From Capsicum annuum (taxonomy: Eukaryota; Streptophyta; Magnoliopsida; Solanales; Solanaceae): DNA of 64,000 bases. Both the position numbers and the translations under genes were made by a program. Below, piece after piece: positions 44,774 to 55,749 of this stretch. The notes beneath the pieces are model-generated. The model was not told where the DNA came from, did no database searches, and worked only from the letters and a program-made list of their open reading frames with translations. The stretch covers positions 118,594,427 to 118,658,426 of the forward strand of contig NC_061116.1 of the NCBI RefSeq assembly GCF_002878395.1, given 5' to 3'. The stretch's first letter is position 1; every line of letters begins with the position of its first letter.

Positions 44774-47307
44774 TGTAACACCTTGATTATCTAAACCGAT
44801 ATGCTACACGGTGCTCAGGGCCCTTAAGGACGAAAAGCTAACCCATGACTGATATCTATACATGTACACTGAATAATATGACATGAAAAATGCAGAAACA
44901 TGCACTGAAAGGCCATGAGGTTCAACTTTGAACATAACTTAATAATAATAATGTCTGAATAAAGTAGCATCATAATACCAAAACAAAAATGAACTACTGA
45001 AGTCTAAATCTTATAATACTACAATTATCTAAAAGCCTCTAACTGTCTGAATAATCAGAATAAGGAGTTGATGGGACATGTCCCCAACTAACTCTGACTA
45101 ATAACTAATAAAAAAGGTAGTAACAAAATAATCACGTCCTCGAAGGATGAGGACTCACTGCTAAAACTCTGAGTGCTAGATTACTACTGCTGCTGCTGAT
45201 CTGGAAGTCATGTCTATGAACCTATGGTGTAACATAAAAAAAGAAGCACCATAGTGCAAATGCGTCAGTACTTTGGAATGTACTGAGTATACAAGTGAGG
45301 TAGGCTAAATACATGGGGTTTATATGCATGAATGATAACAACTGATTTGCTAATATGAATGTGAGAGTACATGCATGAATACGTAGTAACTGAGATCGTG
45401 AAATCATGATAAATGAATCTATATACTTATGACATAGATCTACTGATATCTAACATGACGGATACTGAGTTCTAAAGCTGATAACATGAGTGACTGTGTC
45501 TAACAGTCCTAAATCTAGTGGAACTATCTGAGTTCTGTACTGTAACTGAGTTAACTATATCTGACAGTCCTGATAATCGAAAATCTAAAGGACTATCTGA
45601 CTTTTTTTACTGAGACTGAGATTGAAACTGTGGGAAGTAGCTATTTAACCGACATTCACCAAATACGCTATAATAGCTGAGCTGGGGTCCAATTTGTACC
45701 CTGATTGGAAGGGTGTCAATACCACACCACTAGTAAAGACAAGTTGTGGGTAACCCTCATCTGAAAGTATCCCCAAAAGAGAATGGTAGGGCCCTATCTA
45801 GCAGTGCTTATCCACCTCATCAACTCTCATCTGACAGTGTCGATGTCTCAACCTATGCTGGCTACATAGTTCTGGAACACAAGGATGACTGCTAAGAATC
45901 ACACCCTCATCTGACAGTGTGTGTTCCCATCCTTGGGTTCACTTAGTGCTAATTTCTACTCCCATCTGAAGAGACTGAAAATGATTAACTGACTGTATAT
46001 GGATTGAGTTTACTGAATTCCATTGACAGACGAAATACTATTGATATTTGATAACTGACTGAGTTCATGAGATTACTGAGATTTCCTGAGTCACATGACT
46101 GACTGAATTCTATACAACATAGCTTGACTGAGAGTATCATGAAAACATGACATAGCTCTAGGCACACAACTATATTTTTTGGGTACGAGTACCCCCAGGA
46201 CTCGATAGAAGGAAACTGACAAGACTTGACAATTCTAGAATATATATAACCAAGATCAATAATTTATACTACACTAACTTGGGGATTTCATACAACACAT
46301 GGTTATCATAGTCTTGTTCATGGAGAAGAATTCACACCTTCATTGCATAATTCCATATTTTAACATCATAAGCATTCTATCAACATATGCATGGCACAAA
46401 AATAACATGGGAACCATTGAGGCATAAGAAAGTAGTGGTATTTGTCATGTCGGTCATAACTTAGTTATTATGCATAATTTCTAGTCTCTTTGGCATTTTA
46501 TCAAACACCCTGCATGCACTAATTATGGCCTAGGCATATTCATAAATTAACACATCATAATCAACTCAATTCATGGATTTCCTCTCATATGCCAACATAA
46601 TTTCATAGATTCACATAAAGATTCCAAATTGGGAATCATACAACATCAAAAACATGATTATAAACAAACCACAACATAAACATCATAATTCCATAATTAA
46701 AAGATCTTTCTTGTACTCCACGGATGAAAGGAATCCGTGGATGAACACTACACATACCTTAATTGAAATATCCGTGAAAGTAAATGGTGAAAGCACTTGG
46801 ATTTAGGTCTTCAAATTGAAACCCTTGCCCTTATTTTTGAGAGAAGTTGATGAAATCAAGTATATTTTGGTGTTTATGAGCTTTAATCACGTGTTTTGGG
46901 GTTTATATATGGGTGGAAAAGGATCAAAATACCCTTAGAACCACGGAGGTGAAATGCTGAAAATTGGGAACGCACCGAATTTGCAAGGCGACGCCTTGCT
47001 ATAGCACCTCTCTAGCCAGGGCGGCGCATTCTAAGTCCCCCGCTTTAGCATGGCAGCGCCTTACGCTATTCAAAAATTCTGAAACTTACCCAGGATGTAC
47101 TACGACCTTGACCTATTGCAACACAACTTGAAAATTGGAAAATGGAGGTTGGGAAGGTCGTCAAATAAATCTCCGAAGTTTGGAGGTCTAAAATGAGACT
47201 AAGTGTTGAACACTTAGCTAAAATTTTCTAAGTGTTGGACCTTATATTGAGCTTCAAAGAGAGAAACGTGTTGAATATGAATGCAACATTTTTTGTGAGG
47301 TCTTACA
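44774..47307 (-). repeat. 5' LTR of the 36.8-47.3 kb chromovirus
   Basis: It starts TGTAACACCTTGATT and ends GAGGTCTTACA. It is about 130 bases shorter than the 3' LTR, mainly because the GC-rich cassette near 46970-47066 lacks a block present at about 39175-39270. Hairpin motifs lie at 45492-45509 and 45553-45569. Confidence 0.88.
46904..46910 (-). promoter_or_regulatory. TATA-like box of LTR
   Basis: TATATAT in 'ggtttatatatggg', equivalent to 39037 in the partner LTR. This LTR would drive the element transcript. Confidence 0.45.
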
Positions 47308-47478
47308 TAGCCTACTAATATCATATCTTTATATTTATACTTTGAATCAACAACTTGAATTCTTGCATACACTTTTTCAAGCCTACTAATTCACCTTCAT
47401 ACAACTATCTCCATGGATACAAAATATATGAAATCCTAATAATACTATCCCCACTTTTCTGTTGCTAAACTTTTGGGT

Positions 47479-47826
47479 TCATGCTTCTAACTCTAGGTCA
47501 TATGCTACTATAGGATTATGAGAAGTGATCTGAAACACATCTGACCCCCTAAGCACTGAGGTAGTACCCCTCCAATCGATGACTGGTTCATTGGGAAAAT
47601 GAAACTTATGGACTCTAATTCTACAATCAACTGGAGTGATCTTCATATGTTTAATAACCAGGAAATCTCTGTATACCCATTTATCTATAGTAGATTTTCC
47701 CTTTGGGGTGGATACTGAGAAGGGCTTTACTAGAATTTTGAGACTGACACTTAATTTGACAACTATATAGGGGGTTGCAAAAGAAAGAAAAGCCCCGGTA
47801 TGTAACAAAGACTAAACATGTAAATA
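47479..47826 (-). pseudogene. Aspartic protease, active-site Asp replaced
   Basis: The frame 47479-47808 begins MLHTGAFLSFATPYIVV. This aligns with the LLD.GASLSF active site of the other copies, with His where the catalytic Asp should be and a stop four codons upstream of that residue. The rest (LVKPFSVSTPKGKSTIDKWV, then IDWRGTT) matches the protease body, shortened at the FDVILGIDWL block. It is more diverged from the other four proteases than they are from one another. Confidence 0.75.
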
Positions 47827-47849
47827 TAAGACTTGTAACATACCCGTAA

Positions 47850-49046
47850 TCACATCATGAGAACTTTCCTATCGTGTTAGGACTGGAGTGCATAAAATTT
47901 GTTCTGGCGTTGACCACTGATGGTACTAGAAGTTACACCCTGCTGAGTCGAGCGACCTACTAAAGCTGGAGAATGATTGTGCTGACTCTATGGACCAACC
48001 TTACTACATTCTCTAACTTTGTGGCCTGGCTCGCCATATCCAAAATAGACATCACTGCCAGCTCTACACACACCTTTATGATTCCTATAGCATTCGCCGC
48101 AAAATGGATCTGTATAACTACTGCTCCCAATACCCTGGGTCTTAGAGCCTGGTGCCCCATCCCAACTGTTATTCTTGAACTTTAGTATTGGTGCACTAGA
48201 TGACGCCCAAGTTAGGGCTGAAAACTTCTGATGTTACTGAGAACGGTTTCCACCCTCTGACCTTGGATGAGTAAAATTAAAATGACCTGTCCTAGCCTTC
48301 TTACTTTCTCTCTCTGTCTCCTTAGCCTTCTCCTCCTTAATCTATTGAGCATGGAACATAAGCCTAGAAAAGTCCATCTCCTTAATCAACAGAGTAGTCC
48401 TACACTCCTTGACTACACTATCAGCTACTCCAGAAACAAACTTACTTATTCTAGACCTATTATCAGATAACACATTAGGAGCATGCCTGGCCAAATAAGT
48501 AAGCTTAAGTGAATACTTCTTCACACTCATGCTACCCTGCTTCAAATTAATAAATTCCATCACCTTAGATTCCCTCAAATCTAAAAGGAAGAATCTATCC
48601 AAAAAGGCCATAGAAAACTCTTCCCACTCTATAGGCACTGCCTCAACATCTCTATCCTCTTTTCACTTCTTATGGCATACTTGAGCTATATCTTGCAACT
48701 AGTAAGCAGCTAACTCTGCACTCTCACTAGACGGGACACCCATGATGTCAGTAACCTTCTAAACCATATCAAGAAACTCCTACGGATCCTCATCTGACTT
48801 GGATCTAGAAAACAAAGGAGGGTTCATTCAGGTGAAATCCCAAATTCTAGCTACTGTAGTATTAGCAACTGAATTGGTTGGGATAGCAGCCTATTGATTG
48901 TTCTGAGCTGCTACTAAGTGATATAAAGTAGTTAAGGCATATCTAAACTCATCGTGAGAGAAATTGTCATCCAGGGGATCTTCCTAAATGGGTAGAGGTG
49001 TGGGCTGATTCCCGTTATTTCTTCTATTATTCTTTCTGGTAGGCAT
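47850..49046 (-). pseudogene. Gag of diverged gypsy element, broken
   Basis: The start is at ATG 49046 (MPTRKNNRRNNGNQPTP). It shows the gag plan of the chromoviruses here: EDPLDDNFSHDEFRYALTTL, MNPPLFSRSKSDEDP, then the capsid frame 48342-48638 (MPIEWEEFSMAFLDRFFL, INLKQGSMSVKKYSLKLTYL, RISKFVSGVADSVVKECRT) and a zinc-knuckle region near 48010-48060 with YFGYGEPGH, its early Cys changed to Tyr. At least eight stops interrupt it, many at Gln or Trp positions. Gag would package the element RNA; relatives could act in trans only if the signals match. Confidence 0.82.
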
Positions 49047-49180
49047 TGTCTGTACCGAAAGATAGAATAAATTATAAAGATAGTTTAAATTGAGATCTTG
49101 CTCATTCTCACAACATGGATACTGAAATAAGGGAATTTTTTCCTAGAACGTCTGACAGCCTCTTGTCGATAAGTGTGACG

Positions 49181-49269
49181 CACTTCACACATATGCACAG
49201 GACTCTAATCAATGCAGTTTTAAAACTCGCTAGGACACTTCACACATATGCACAGGACTCTAATCAATG
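49181..49269. repeat. 34-bp perfect direct repeat at element junction
   Basis: 49181-49214 and 49236-49269 are identical (CACTTCACACATATGCACAG plus 14 more bases), separated by 21 bases. The second copy ends where transposase-like sequence begins. Confidence 0.9.
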
Positions 49270-49304
49270 TTATCTACTAACATGTACGTAACTAGCCTTA
49301 CTTA

Positions 49305-49664
49305 TTATGAGGTTAATTCACAATTCAATGTTAGTGGTGTCATCTGTGCTATCAGCTTCATTGCTAGTATCACTATTATTACCTTCATTCTCCTCATGGT
49401 CACTAATGTACTCAACCATAGTGTCATCCTCTTGGTTAGAATATTCTCCATTATAATCAACTTCAACTTCACATTCACCAATTTAATTACATTTGCATCT
49501 ATGGTAATTGGCTCAACATCATCTCTATGTAGTTGACTCAATATATTAACCTTATCATTACCAATTGATTTAGTTTCAAGTGACTTATCTTGATACACTT
49601 CAGCATTTGTAATAGGCAACTGATAATTTTTTACCTTTGAGTTTGAGTTTTCCTTCTCTGGCAT
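49305..49664 (-). pseudogene. CACTA transposase C-terminal tail
   Basis: The minus-strand frame of 119 codons starts MPEKENSNSKVKNYQL. I see no named domain. Its position just after the DUF4216-like segment, and an acidic alternative reading frame in 49330-49480, fit the variable C-terminal tail of plant CACTA proteins. The product would be part of the transposase polyprotein. It runs into the junction at 49270, where the element appears cut. Confidence 0.4.
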
Positions 49665-49689
49665 ATCATATATTTTTCAAGCTTAAAAT

Positions 49690-50130
49690 TTGAGCAAAAT
49701 TCACCAATCTTCCCCTAGTTTTGGGTCATCAATATAAAATACTTGCTTTTCTTGAGTATCTAGTACAAAGGTATCGTGTTCATACCAAAATCATTTAACA
49801 CAGATGCTCGTAAAATTTTTATCTTCTTGCATCCCTGTTTTCTTGTGAAGATCAAACCACTTGCATTTGATTAGGAAAACTCAATTTTCTTCAACATACT
49901 CTAACTCAAGAATGTCAGTTATGATACCAAAAAGTCAATATCCACTTTTTCATGAAGGCCTCTAACAACTATACCACAATTTTGACTTTTACGTAATTCA
50001 TCGCGTTGTTGAATATGGTACCTACACCATTTACAATACAACCAGTACATGTTGTTCCACGCACATTAGGAACTATAGAAAAAGGATATATTCTCATGAT
50101 AGACCTTGACTTCTCCTTATTAAATAACTA
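49690..50130 (-). pseudogene. DUF4216-like segment of CACTA protein
   Basis: The minus-strand translation near 49700-49960 reads IDFFGIITDILELEYVEEN, then FLIKCKWFDLHKKTGM, FTSICVK, FVLDTQEKQVFYIDDPKL. This pattern is typical of the DUF4216 domain found downstream of tnp2 in CACTA elements. Two stops interrupt it. 50060-50130 gives further partial matches around a probable intron boundary. The domain's role is not established. Confidence 0.7.
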
Positions 50131-50394
50131 CATAATCTATGAGTAAAAGTTATTGCTTTCAATCAGTAAAGAATAAAAAGATAAAACATAAGCATATGAC
50201 ATAATTATTATCTGAAAATCACTTACTTTCCTTCTAAACCACGAAGGAAATTGTTTTCTGTGTTTCTTTTCTTTATCCACAACATCTTGCTTCAATATTT
50301 CTTCTTTAAGCGCTCTGCATGTAACAAAGTAAGTTATTTAGAAACAGTTTAAATAAAAAATAACAACATATGTAAATATATATAAAATAACTAC

Positions 50395-50900
50395 TTACTC
50401 AAGAAAAGGTTTTGATTCTTCGCAATTATTCAACACATACCACTGAGCTATGTCAAAATCTTTCTTTGGTATGGCATCATGATCTCCATCTTTATATGGG
50501 CTAACACTTTTTAAAAATATATGTAAAATAGGTCCATTATTGTACCTAGATCCATCATTATGTCTATCCTTATGATTAAATATAGTCGCAATGTCATCAA
50601 GATACGTAGAGCAAAATGTCAAACGTTCATCAATAATATAGCCTTCTACAATAGAACCTTTAGGTCGTTCCTTGTTTCGGACATAAAGCTTAAGCTTGCA
50701 TAAGAACCTCTCAATTTTGTACATCTAATGATATTGTACTAGTCCCCCAAGCATAGCCTCTCATGGTAAATACACAACCAAATATACTATAACATTGAAA
50801 AAAATAGGTGAAAACATCATCCCCAGCTTACATAATATAACAACAATATCCTTTTCTAGTTTTTCCAAGTCATTTCGTCTCAATGTCTTACAATATAATC
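50395..50900 (-). pseudogene. DUF4218-like segment of CACTA protein
   Basis: The frame 50395-50724 (109 codons) starts MYKIERFLCKLKLYVRNKER and continues with GSIVEGYIIDERLTFCSTYL, the hallmark of DUF4218 in plant CACTA proteins, then a charged HKDRHNDGSRYNN region. Adjacent minus-strand sequence to about 50900 carries the domain's N-terminal part in broken frames. It follows tnp2 and precedes the DUF4216-like part, the usual order. Confidence 0.82.
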
Positions 50901-51400
50901 GTCGAAAAAAATCACATAACTCAATCAATGATGAAAATACATTTTATTTTTAAATCCATGAATATCAATAGGCAGCACTCTATGTAACAAAACATAATAG
51001 TCATGACTTTTGAGTCTAGTTATCTTACCATCTTTCCCAGTCACACACCTTGAGATATTTGAAGCATAGCCATCAGGAAATTTAACAGACTTTAACAATG
51101 CGCAAAACTTCTTTTTCTCTTTTTTGACATATTATAATGAGCACCAGGCATTGTATAATTAGACCCATCATGTTGCAACCATAGTTCTTTTCTTATGTTC
51201 ATATCTTTTAGATCTCGTTTTGCTTTATATGTATCTTTAGTTTTCCCCTCAATATTCAATAATATTCCCAAAATAGCCTCACAAATATTCTTTTCTATGT
51301 GCATGACATCTAAATTATGTTGCAACTTCAAGCTCTTCCAGTAGAACAACTCAAATAGAATACTTCTCCTCACCTAATTCAACTCTTTAAGAAGACGTTT
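50901..51400 (-). pseudogene. tnp2 transposase, C-terminal part
   Basis: The frame 51092-51373 (93 codons) contains LKLQHNLDVMHIEKNICEAI, the conserved DVMHIEKN block of tnp2, followed by LWLQHDGSNYTMPGAHYNMS. Just downstream (50930-51010) the minus strand reads LKSHDYYVLLHRVLPIDIHG, the block linking tnp2 to DUF4218. A shift near 51090 separates the two. The CACTA transposase binds element ends and cuts DNA in the nucleus. Confidence 0.85.
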
Positions 51401-51869
51401 CTTTCGTTTATTATTTGAGTGTTTTCCTGGACTATAAGTACTGAGTGAATCCAATTGTTGCAAGATACCATCACCTGAGATCTATTTTTGATTCATTTTT
51501 CTATCTTCCCATTAAATTTCTTGCTTCTTCTTCAGGAGTGACTGGATTCAAGATACCAACAGTGACCCATGTAAGAAATTTTTCCGCTAACCCGTTGTGA
51601 AGATGCATCCTTATTGCAAGTACGATATGCCATGTATCCTTTAATGCTCCATCCAAATAAATTTTCTAATTCATTAAAAAAATTATATGTTCAGAAATAG
51701 TTTATAACTTGAGCATAAACATGATATATGCAGAAAAACAAGATTCACTACAACAATGAATGAAAATTTAATTTTCTCATATGTTGTCAATCAGCTAAAA
51801 GAGTACCTTTTTTTCATGCAAAAATACAATTAATAATTGCTCAAATTTTCTCTCTAGGAAAATAGACAA
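51401..51869 (-). other. Intron-like or decayed gap within CACTA gene
   Basis: A Lys/Arg-rich, partly coding-like stretch at 51400-51660 (minus) is followed by AT-rich sequence to 51869 without a usable frame. A lone CACTACAAC at 51747 is probably coincidental. Confidence 0.4.
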
Positions 51870-52301
51870 CTAGGAAAGTAGAGAATTTAAAAATATACCA
51901 TAAGCTAGAAAGTCATTTACGGTCCATAAAACAGCAGCATGCATTTTGAAGCATTCCCCAGCTGATGCATCGAATGTCTCTACACCATCACTCCATAATG
52001 CTTTTAATTCATCAATCAAAGAATGCACATAAATATCAATATCCTTTCCTGGTCCTTGGGGACCAAGAATATGTAATGACATCATCATAAATGGGTCCTT
52101 AAAATATTTCCATAGAGGATAATTATAAGGAACAAGATTGACAGGCCACATACTATATGATGTGATCATGTTACCATATAGATTAAAACTATCAATTACA
52201 AGACCGAGTCTAATATTACGAGGTTCTTGTGTATACCACTTATGATTTTTGTCAAACTCTTTCCATGCTTTAAAATCCGCGGGATGCCTTAATACATTCA
52301 C
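51870..52301 (-). pseudogene. tnp2 transposase, central part
   Basis: An open frame of 143 codons. MNVLRHPADFKAWKEFDKNH and RNIRLGLVIDSFNLYGNM carry the conserved LGL..D.FNP-type block (here FNLYG), with its Asp. WPVNLVPYNYPLW and SLHILGPQGPGKDIDIYVHS follow, then LKALWSDGVETFDAS and LWTVNDFLAYG. These are characteristic of the plant tnp2 transposase. The catalytic Asp at residue 36 (VIDSFN) and the one in GKDIDIY are present. Probably one exon of the original gene. Confidence 0.9.
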
Positions 52302-52859
52302 CTCATCAAGACATTTCTCTTTATACTACCTCATGTCCACACTTGTTTTACTAGATATAAATAACCTTTGAAGTCATAGATTAAATGGAAAATATCGCAG
52401 AACTTTATGAGGAATTTTTTTATCCCTTCCATTGTCAATTTTTCACCTCGAAGTACCACAATGCGGACACTCTACATCTTTATGTTCATCCAAGTACAAC
52501 ACATAATTATTTTTGCAATCATGAATCAAAATATATCCTAATACCAAGCCCTATAGCATTTTTTTAGCATCATAATATGACTTAGGAAGTGTCTCATCAG
52601 TAGGCACTATCTCTTTTAGAAACTCCGGCAACATATCAAATGATTTATTACTCCATTGATTGAATACTTTCAAGTATAGAAACTTCGCATGAAATAAAAT
52701 GTTTGAAAATTTCTTACATCCAGGGTATAATTCACATTCAGCTTCTTTCAGCAGTTTGTCAAATGTTATAGCTTCTTTCTCACTCATATTATTACATATA
52801 TTATTCCCAGTCTCCTCCGAATAATTGACAAATGATACTTCGGCGACCTCCTCTAACAT
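52302..52859 (-). pseudogene. tnp2 transposase, N-terminal part
   Basis: The frame 52551-52859 (102 codons) starts MLEEVAEVSFVNYSEETGNN and includes KLLKEAECELYPGCKKFSNI and LPEFLKEIVPTDETLPKSYY, as in the N-terminal half of CACTA tnp2 proteins. The following segment 52302-52550 contains a zinc-finger-like stretch, with CPHCGT-like residues near 52450, in shifted frames. A stop lies right after KKML at 52551. The start codon of the gene is not identified; sequence upstream is AT-rich. Confidence 0.82.
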
Positions 52860-53570
52860 AGTACAAATCCCATTATCCTTATCATGAGCTTCATTTTCAT
52901 CTTAACTGTAAATGCTTCATTATTATCTCTCATTTGTGATTGTTTCCCATGGTGTCTCTAGTGCACGTAACTTTTCATAATTCCTTCGAGCAATAAGTAG
53001 TCATTTATAGAACTTAGTATTTTGATATCAAGAATCAAAAAACATGATTTACCTCCAGTTTCAATAAATTGAAAGTAGGAATCCAATTATATTCACCTAA
53101 TCATAGAAATCTTCTACTCCAAAATTAAAAGTTACAATCTTGAACAAGAAATTCAGTTAAAATGTAGATTAATCATAGTAAATTAAGGTAATTAAACTAA
53201 ATAAACTCACCTAAATATAATATGATAAACCCAAAAATAAAAAGTGACAATAATGAACAAGATTAGAATTTTAAATAAAAGAGATAGGAAATTGCATTAA
53301 ATAAAATCACCTAAATGTAAAATCATAAACCCTAAACAAAAAGAGTACCAATCTTGAGGAAATTTAAGATTAAAAAATAGGAATTAGAGGTAGCTAAATA
53401 TGGAATTTTTGAATCTCTATGGGGTTAACTTTGTTTGTGAGTATTCCAGATTAGTGGTACCTGAATACTTTGTTTGGCCTTGGTAATATTTGCCTAAATT
53501 GCATGCATGGATCGTGACATCAATTATAGTTGTTGAAGGCTTAAACTTGATAGAGCTGCTGTGTAGCGTT
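52860..53570 (-). other. 5' region of CACTA element, AT-rich
   Basis: No transposase block beyond short scraps near 52950. It is mainly AT-rich sequence with three imperfect tandem units (53093-53400). Interpreted as a 5' UTR or first intron. Confidence 0.4.
53093..53400. repeat. Three imperfect ~100-bp tandem units
   Basis: Units begin with TCACCTAA at 53093, 53207 and 53307, and share 'aaac.c.aaaataaaaagt', 'caat.ttgaacaag' and 'aaataaa.tcacc' words. Lengths are about 114, 100 and 94 bases. Confidence 0.7.
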
Positions 53571-54493
53571 TTGTGAGAAATGAGAAGGAGAAGGATTTTA
53601 TTTCTTTAAAATTTAAGAGAATAAGAAAAGAAAAGAATCTGATTAAAAAAAAGCTAAAAAGAATTATTTTTTTTTTGTTTTAAATAAATTATCAAACAAA
53701 TTTTAAAAGTACAAAAAAGTCAAACATAAAAAAAAAAGTAGTATGTGTGTATGCAAACTATGTCGGTATATTGTTCAAATCGCACCTCCCTGAATACGGA
53801 TCGTTTTGAAACCTACATCAATATGAAATAATTAGTATCAAATTATCTCTTATATATAATTTTAATAAAAAATCAAATATTATTAATCAATATTAATTTA
53901 AGTACAAAAAATATATCTTGTAATATTTACTTGGTGTAAATGTCGGATACATATAAATTTTTTTGTAGCAAGAAAATAAGTAATTAATTAATCCCCTTAT
54001 TAAAGTCTCGTGGTGATAAACATATACATTTAGATGCCTCTTTTAGTTGACTAGACACAAGAGCCCGTGCATATATTACTTTTTTATCTCAATTTATATG
54101 ATAGAGATAAATTCTAGAGAGCCAATTAAAATTTTTGTACAGTTTTTAATTATTTTAAATTTTTAATGATATACAATACATTTTATATAGATTTTAGATA
54201 ATACATGTTATTTTCATTTTTTGAGTTTATGTGTCACTAATTTAATTTAGAGAGTCAACCAATTTTTTTATATAACTTGTAGGTATTTGTATGATCTTTA
54301 ATTTTTTTAAGTTGTTAATTACTGTAATTTTATAGTTTTTTTACATAATTTTCAAATAATATGCTACTCTCTTTGTCTCAATTTATGTGATATTGATGGA
54401 GTTTAGAGACTCTACCCAATATTTTACCTATAGTTTTTCATATTTTGAGTTGTTAATTATTGTGATTTATAGTATTTTTTACTATATTCAAAT

Positions 54494-54496
<3 letters not shown>
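53571..54496. other. AT-rich intergenic sequence with MITE-like words
   Basis: No coding region. The words 'ctcaatttatatgatagag' (about 54088) and 'gtctcaatttatgtgatat' (about 54375) resemble Stowaway-type MITE ends common in Solanaceae. Complete MITEs are not delimited. Confidence 0.35.
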
Positions 54497-54547
<51 letters not shown>

Positions 54548-54548
54548 A
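54497..54548. repeat. (AT)n(AC)n microsatellite
   Basis: An uninterrupted AT run is followed by AC repeats. A shorter version recurs at about 54689-54708 in the second duplicated unit. Confidence 0.95.
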
Positions 54549-54855
54549 GATGTCGGAGTTCCCGTGATAGTACAGAACCAATATATATTATTCCTTCCGT
54601 TCATCAACAGTTGTCCACTATTAACTTGACACTCATGTTAAAAATTTGTAAATGATGGGAATAATGTTACCATATTATTATTCTTTGGATATATATACAC
54701 ACACATACACTAGATACCGGAGTTCTCGTGATAGAATAGAACCAGAATATATTACTCCCTCCGTTCATCAATAGTTGTCTACTATTAACTTGACACACAG
54801 GTCAAAAAATTATAAATAATGGGAATAATGTTACCATATTATTAATCTTTGGATA
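54531..54855. repeat. ~165-bp tandem duplication carrying a Stowaway-like MITE end
   Basis: The order 'acacacactagat', 'cggagtt', 'cgtgatag', 'actcc.tccgttcatcaa', 'gttgtc.actattaacttgac', 'gggaataatgttaccat', 'ctttggat' occurs twice, starting near 54531 and 54691. Confidence 0.8.
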
Positions 54856-55749
54856 TTGTTGGACAATAAAATTTTGAGACTGAGAAAATAAATAATCGAG
54901 ACGAGAAAAATATTACAACTGTCATTTAACTGATTTCAATACATGAGTGTTACAATGTATATGAATCCTTTGATTCACCTTTTCAAATATAAATTCAAGG
55001 GCTTCTAACATGATCTTGAATTTGAACTTGATTTGTGAAATTGGTGGATCTGATCCTGACTTGTGCTTGAATTCATGGTTTTTTGGGTTTGTTCTGGAAT
55101 CTTGTGGCCATGATTTTGAATCTTGAATCTTCATCATACTGGATTTGAATGCTTGATCTTTATAGAGGAATTGGGCTTAGCAAAGTGGACTCATCATTTA
55201 TATCCCAAATCAATGAGCTAGCCCAGTAAAACTTCAACTTTAATTAAATCCATATATGTTTGGACTTAAATAATTAATTCAATTATATTAATTCATAATA
55301 TTTATTTGGGACTAATATATTTTGAATTTAATATAATCCAAATTTCATACGAACTAAAATTTCATTGCTCACAGATATAATAAATTTAATTCTTTAAAAA
55401 TATTTGATAATAAATCATATTGAATATCAATGCTAGAATAGGTAGAAATGAGCAAATTATCTATTGATTTTTTAAACTAGCCAAGTATTGTTGGACATGT
55501 AATTTTTGTAGTATAGTATATAAGTAAAAACTGATGGATGGAGTAAATGTCTTTGTCCCAATTTATGTAACACAAATGTAATTTGAAATTAACTAAATTA
55601 TCTATGGGTTTTTAAAAGTATTTAAATTATTAATTATTATAATTTATAAATTTTAAAATATTATATTATATGTGCTCATCTATTACTTTAAAATTATAGA
55701 TCCATCACGAAATGTATTCTTTATCAACTCTAAAAAGAAACTTTACCAG
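54827..55749 (-). repeat. LTR-like repeat, copy 2
   Basis: The second copy of the repeat at 31382-32468, in the same orientation. It is interrupted at 55750 by a gypsy LTR right after TTACCAG. The other copy continues past this point ('ttaccagttacatc'). Confidence 0.6.

Larger units (their letters stand above)
36850..47307 (-). mobile_element. Second full-length Ty3/gypsy chromovirus
   Basis: It has LTRs at 36850-39515 and 44774-47307, a primer site, gag, pol and a polypurine tract, all on the minus strand. The flanks share TAGC (36846-36849 and 47308-47311), or ATAGC if the terminal A of the LTR is counted. Pol is more decayed than in the 20-30 kb element, with many stops and frameshifts. 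It is inserted in a gag-protease-only gypsy element. Confidence 0.9.
47308..49269 (-). mobile_element. Coding half of a gag-protease-only gypsy element
   Basis: It continues 35017-36849 across the nested insertion. It holds protease and gag, but no RT, RNase H or integrase lies between protease and the distant polypurine tract. The leader ends at a 34-base direct repeat that meets the CACTA sequence, so the primer site and 5' LTR are missing. Confidence 0.6.
49270..53570 (-). mobile_element. CACTA (En/Spm-type) transposon, partial
   Basis: The minus strand carries transposase tnp2 blocks, then DUF4218 and DUF4216 blocks in the usual order for plant CACTA elements. AT-rich intron-like gaps and an AT-rich 5' region with tandem repeats also occur. 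No CACTA terminal inverted repeats were found at either side, so the boundaries are approximate and the element is probably truncated, at least at its 3' end next to 49270. Confidence 0.82.

Noticed and set aside
51747..51755. CACTACAAC as a CACTA terminal repeat
   Set aside because: It lies inside the transposase gene between conserved blocks, with no partner end or duplication.
54387..54629. 80-codon plus-strand open frame with Tyr-Ile repeats
   Set aside because: It reads through the AT/AC microsatellite; low-complexity artefact.
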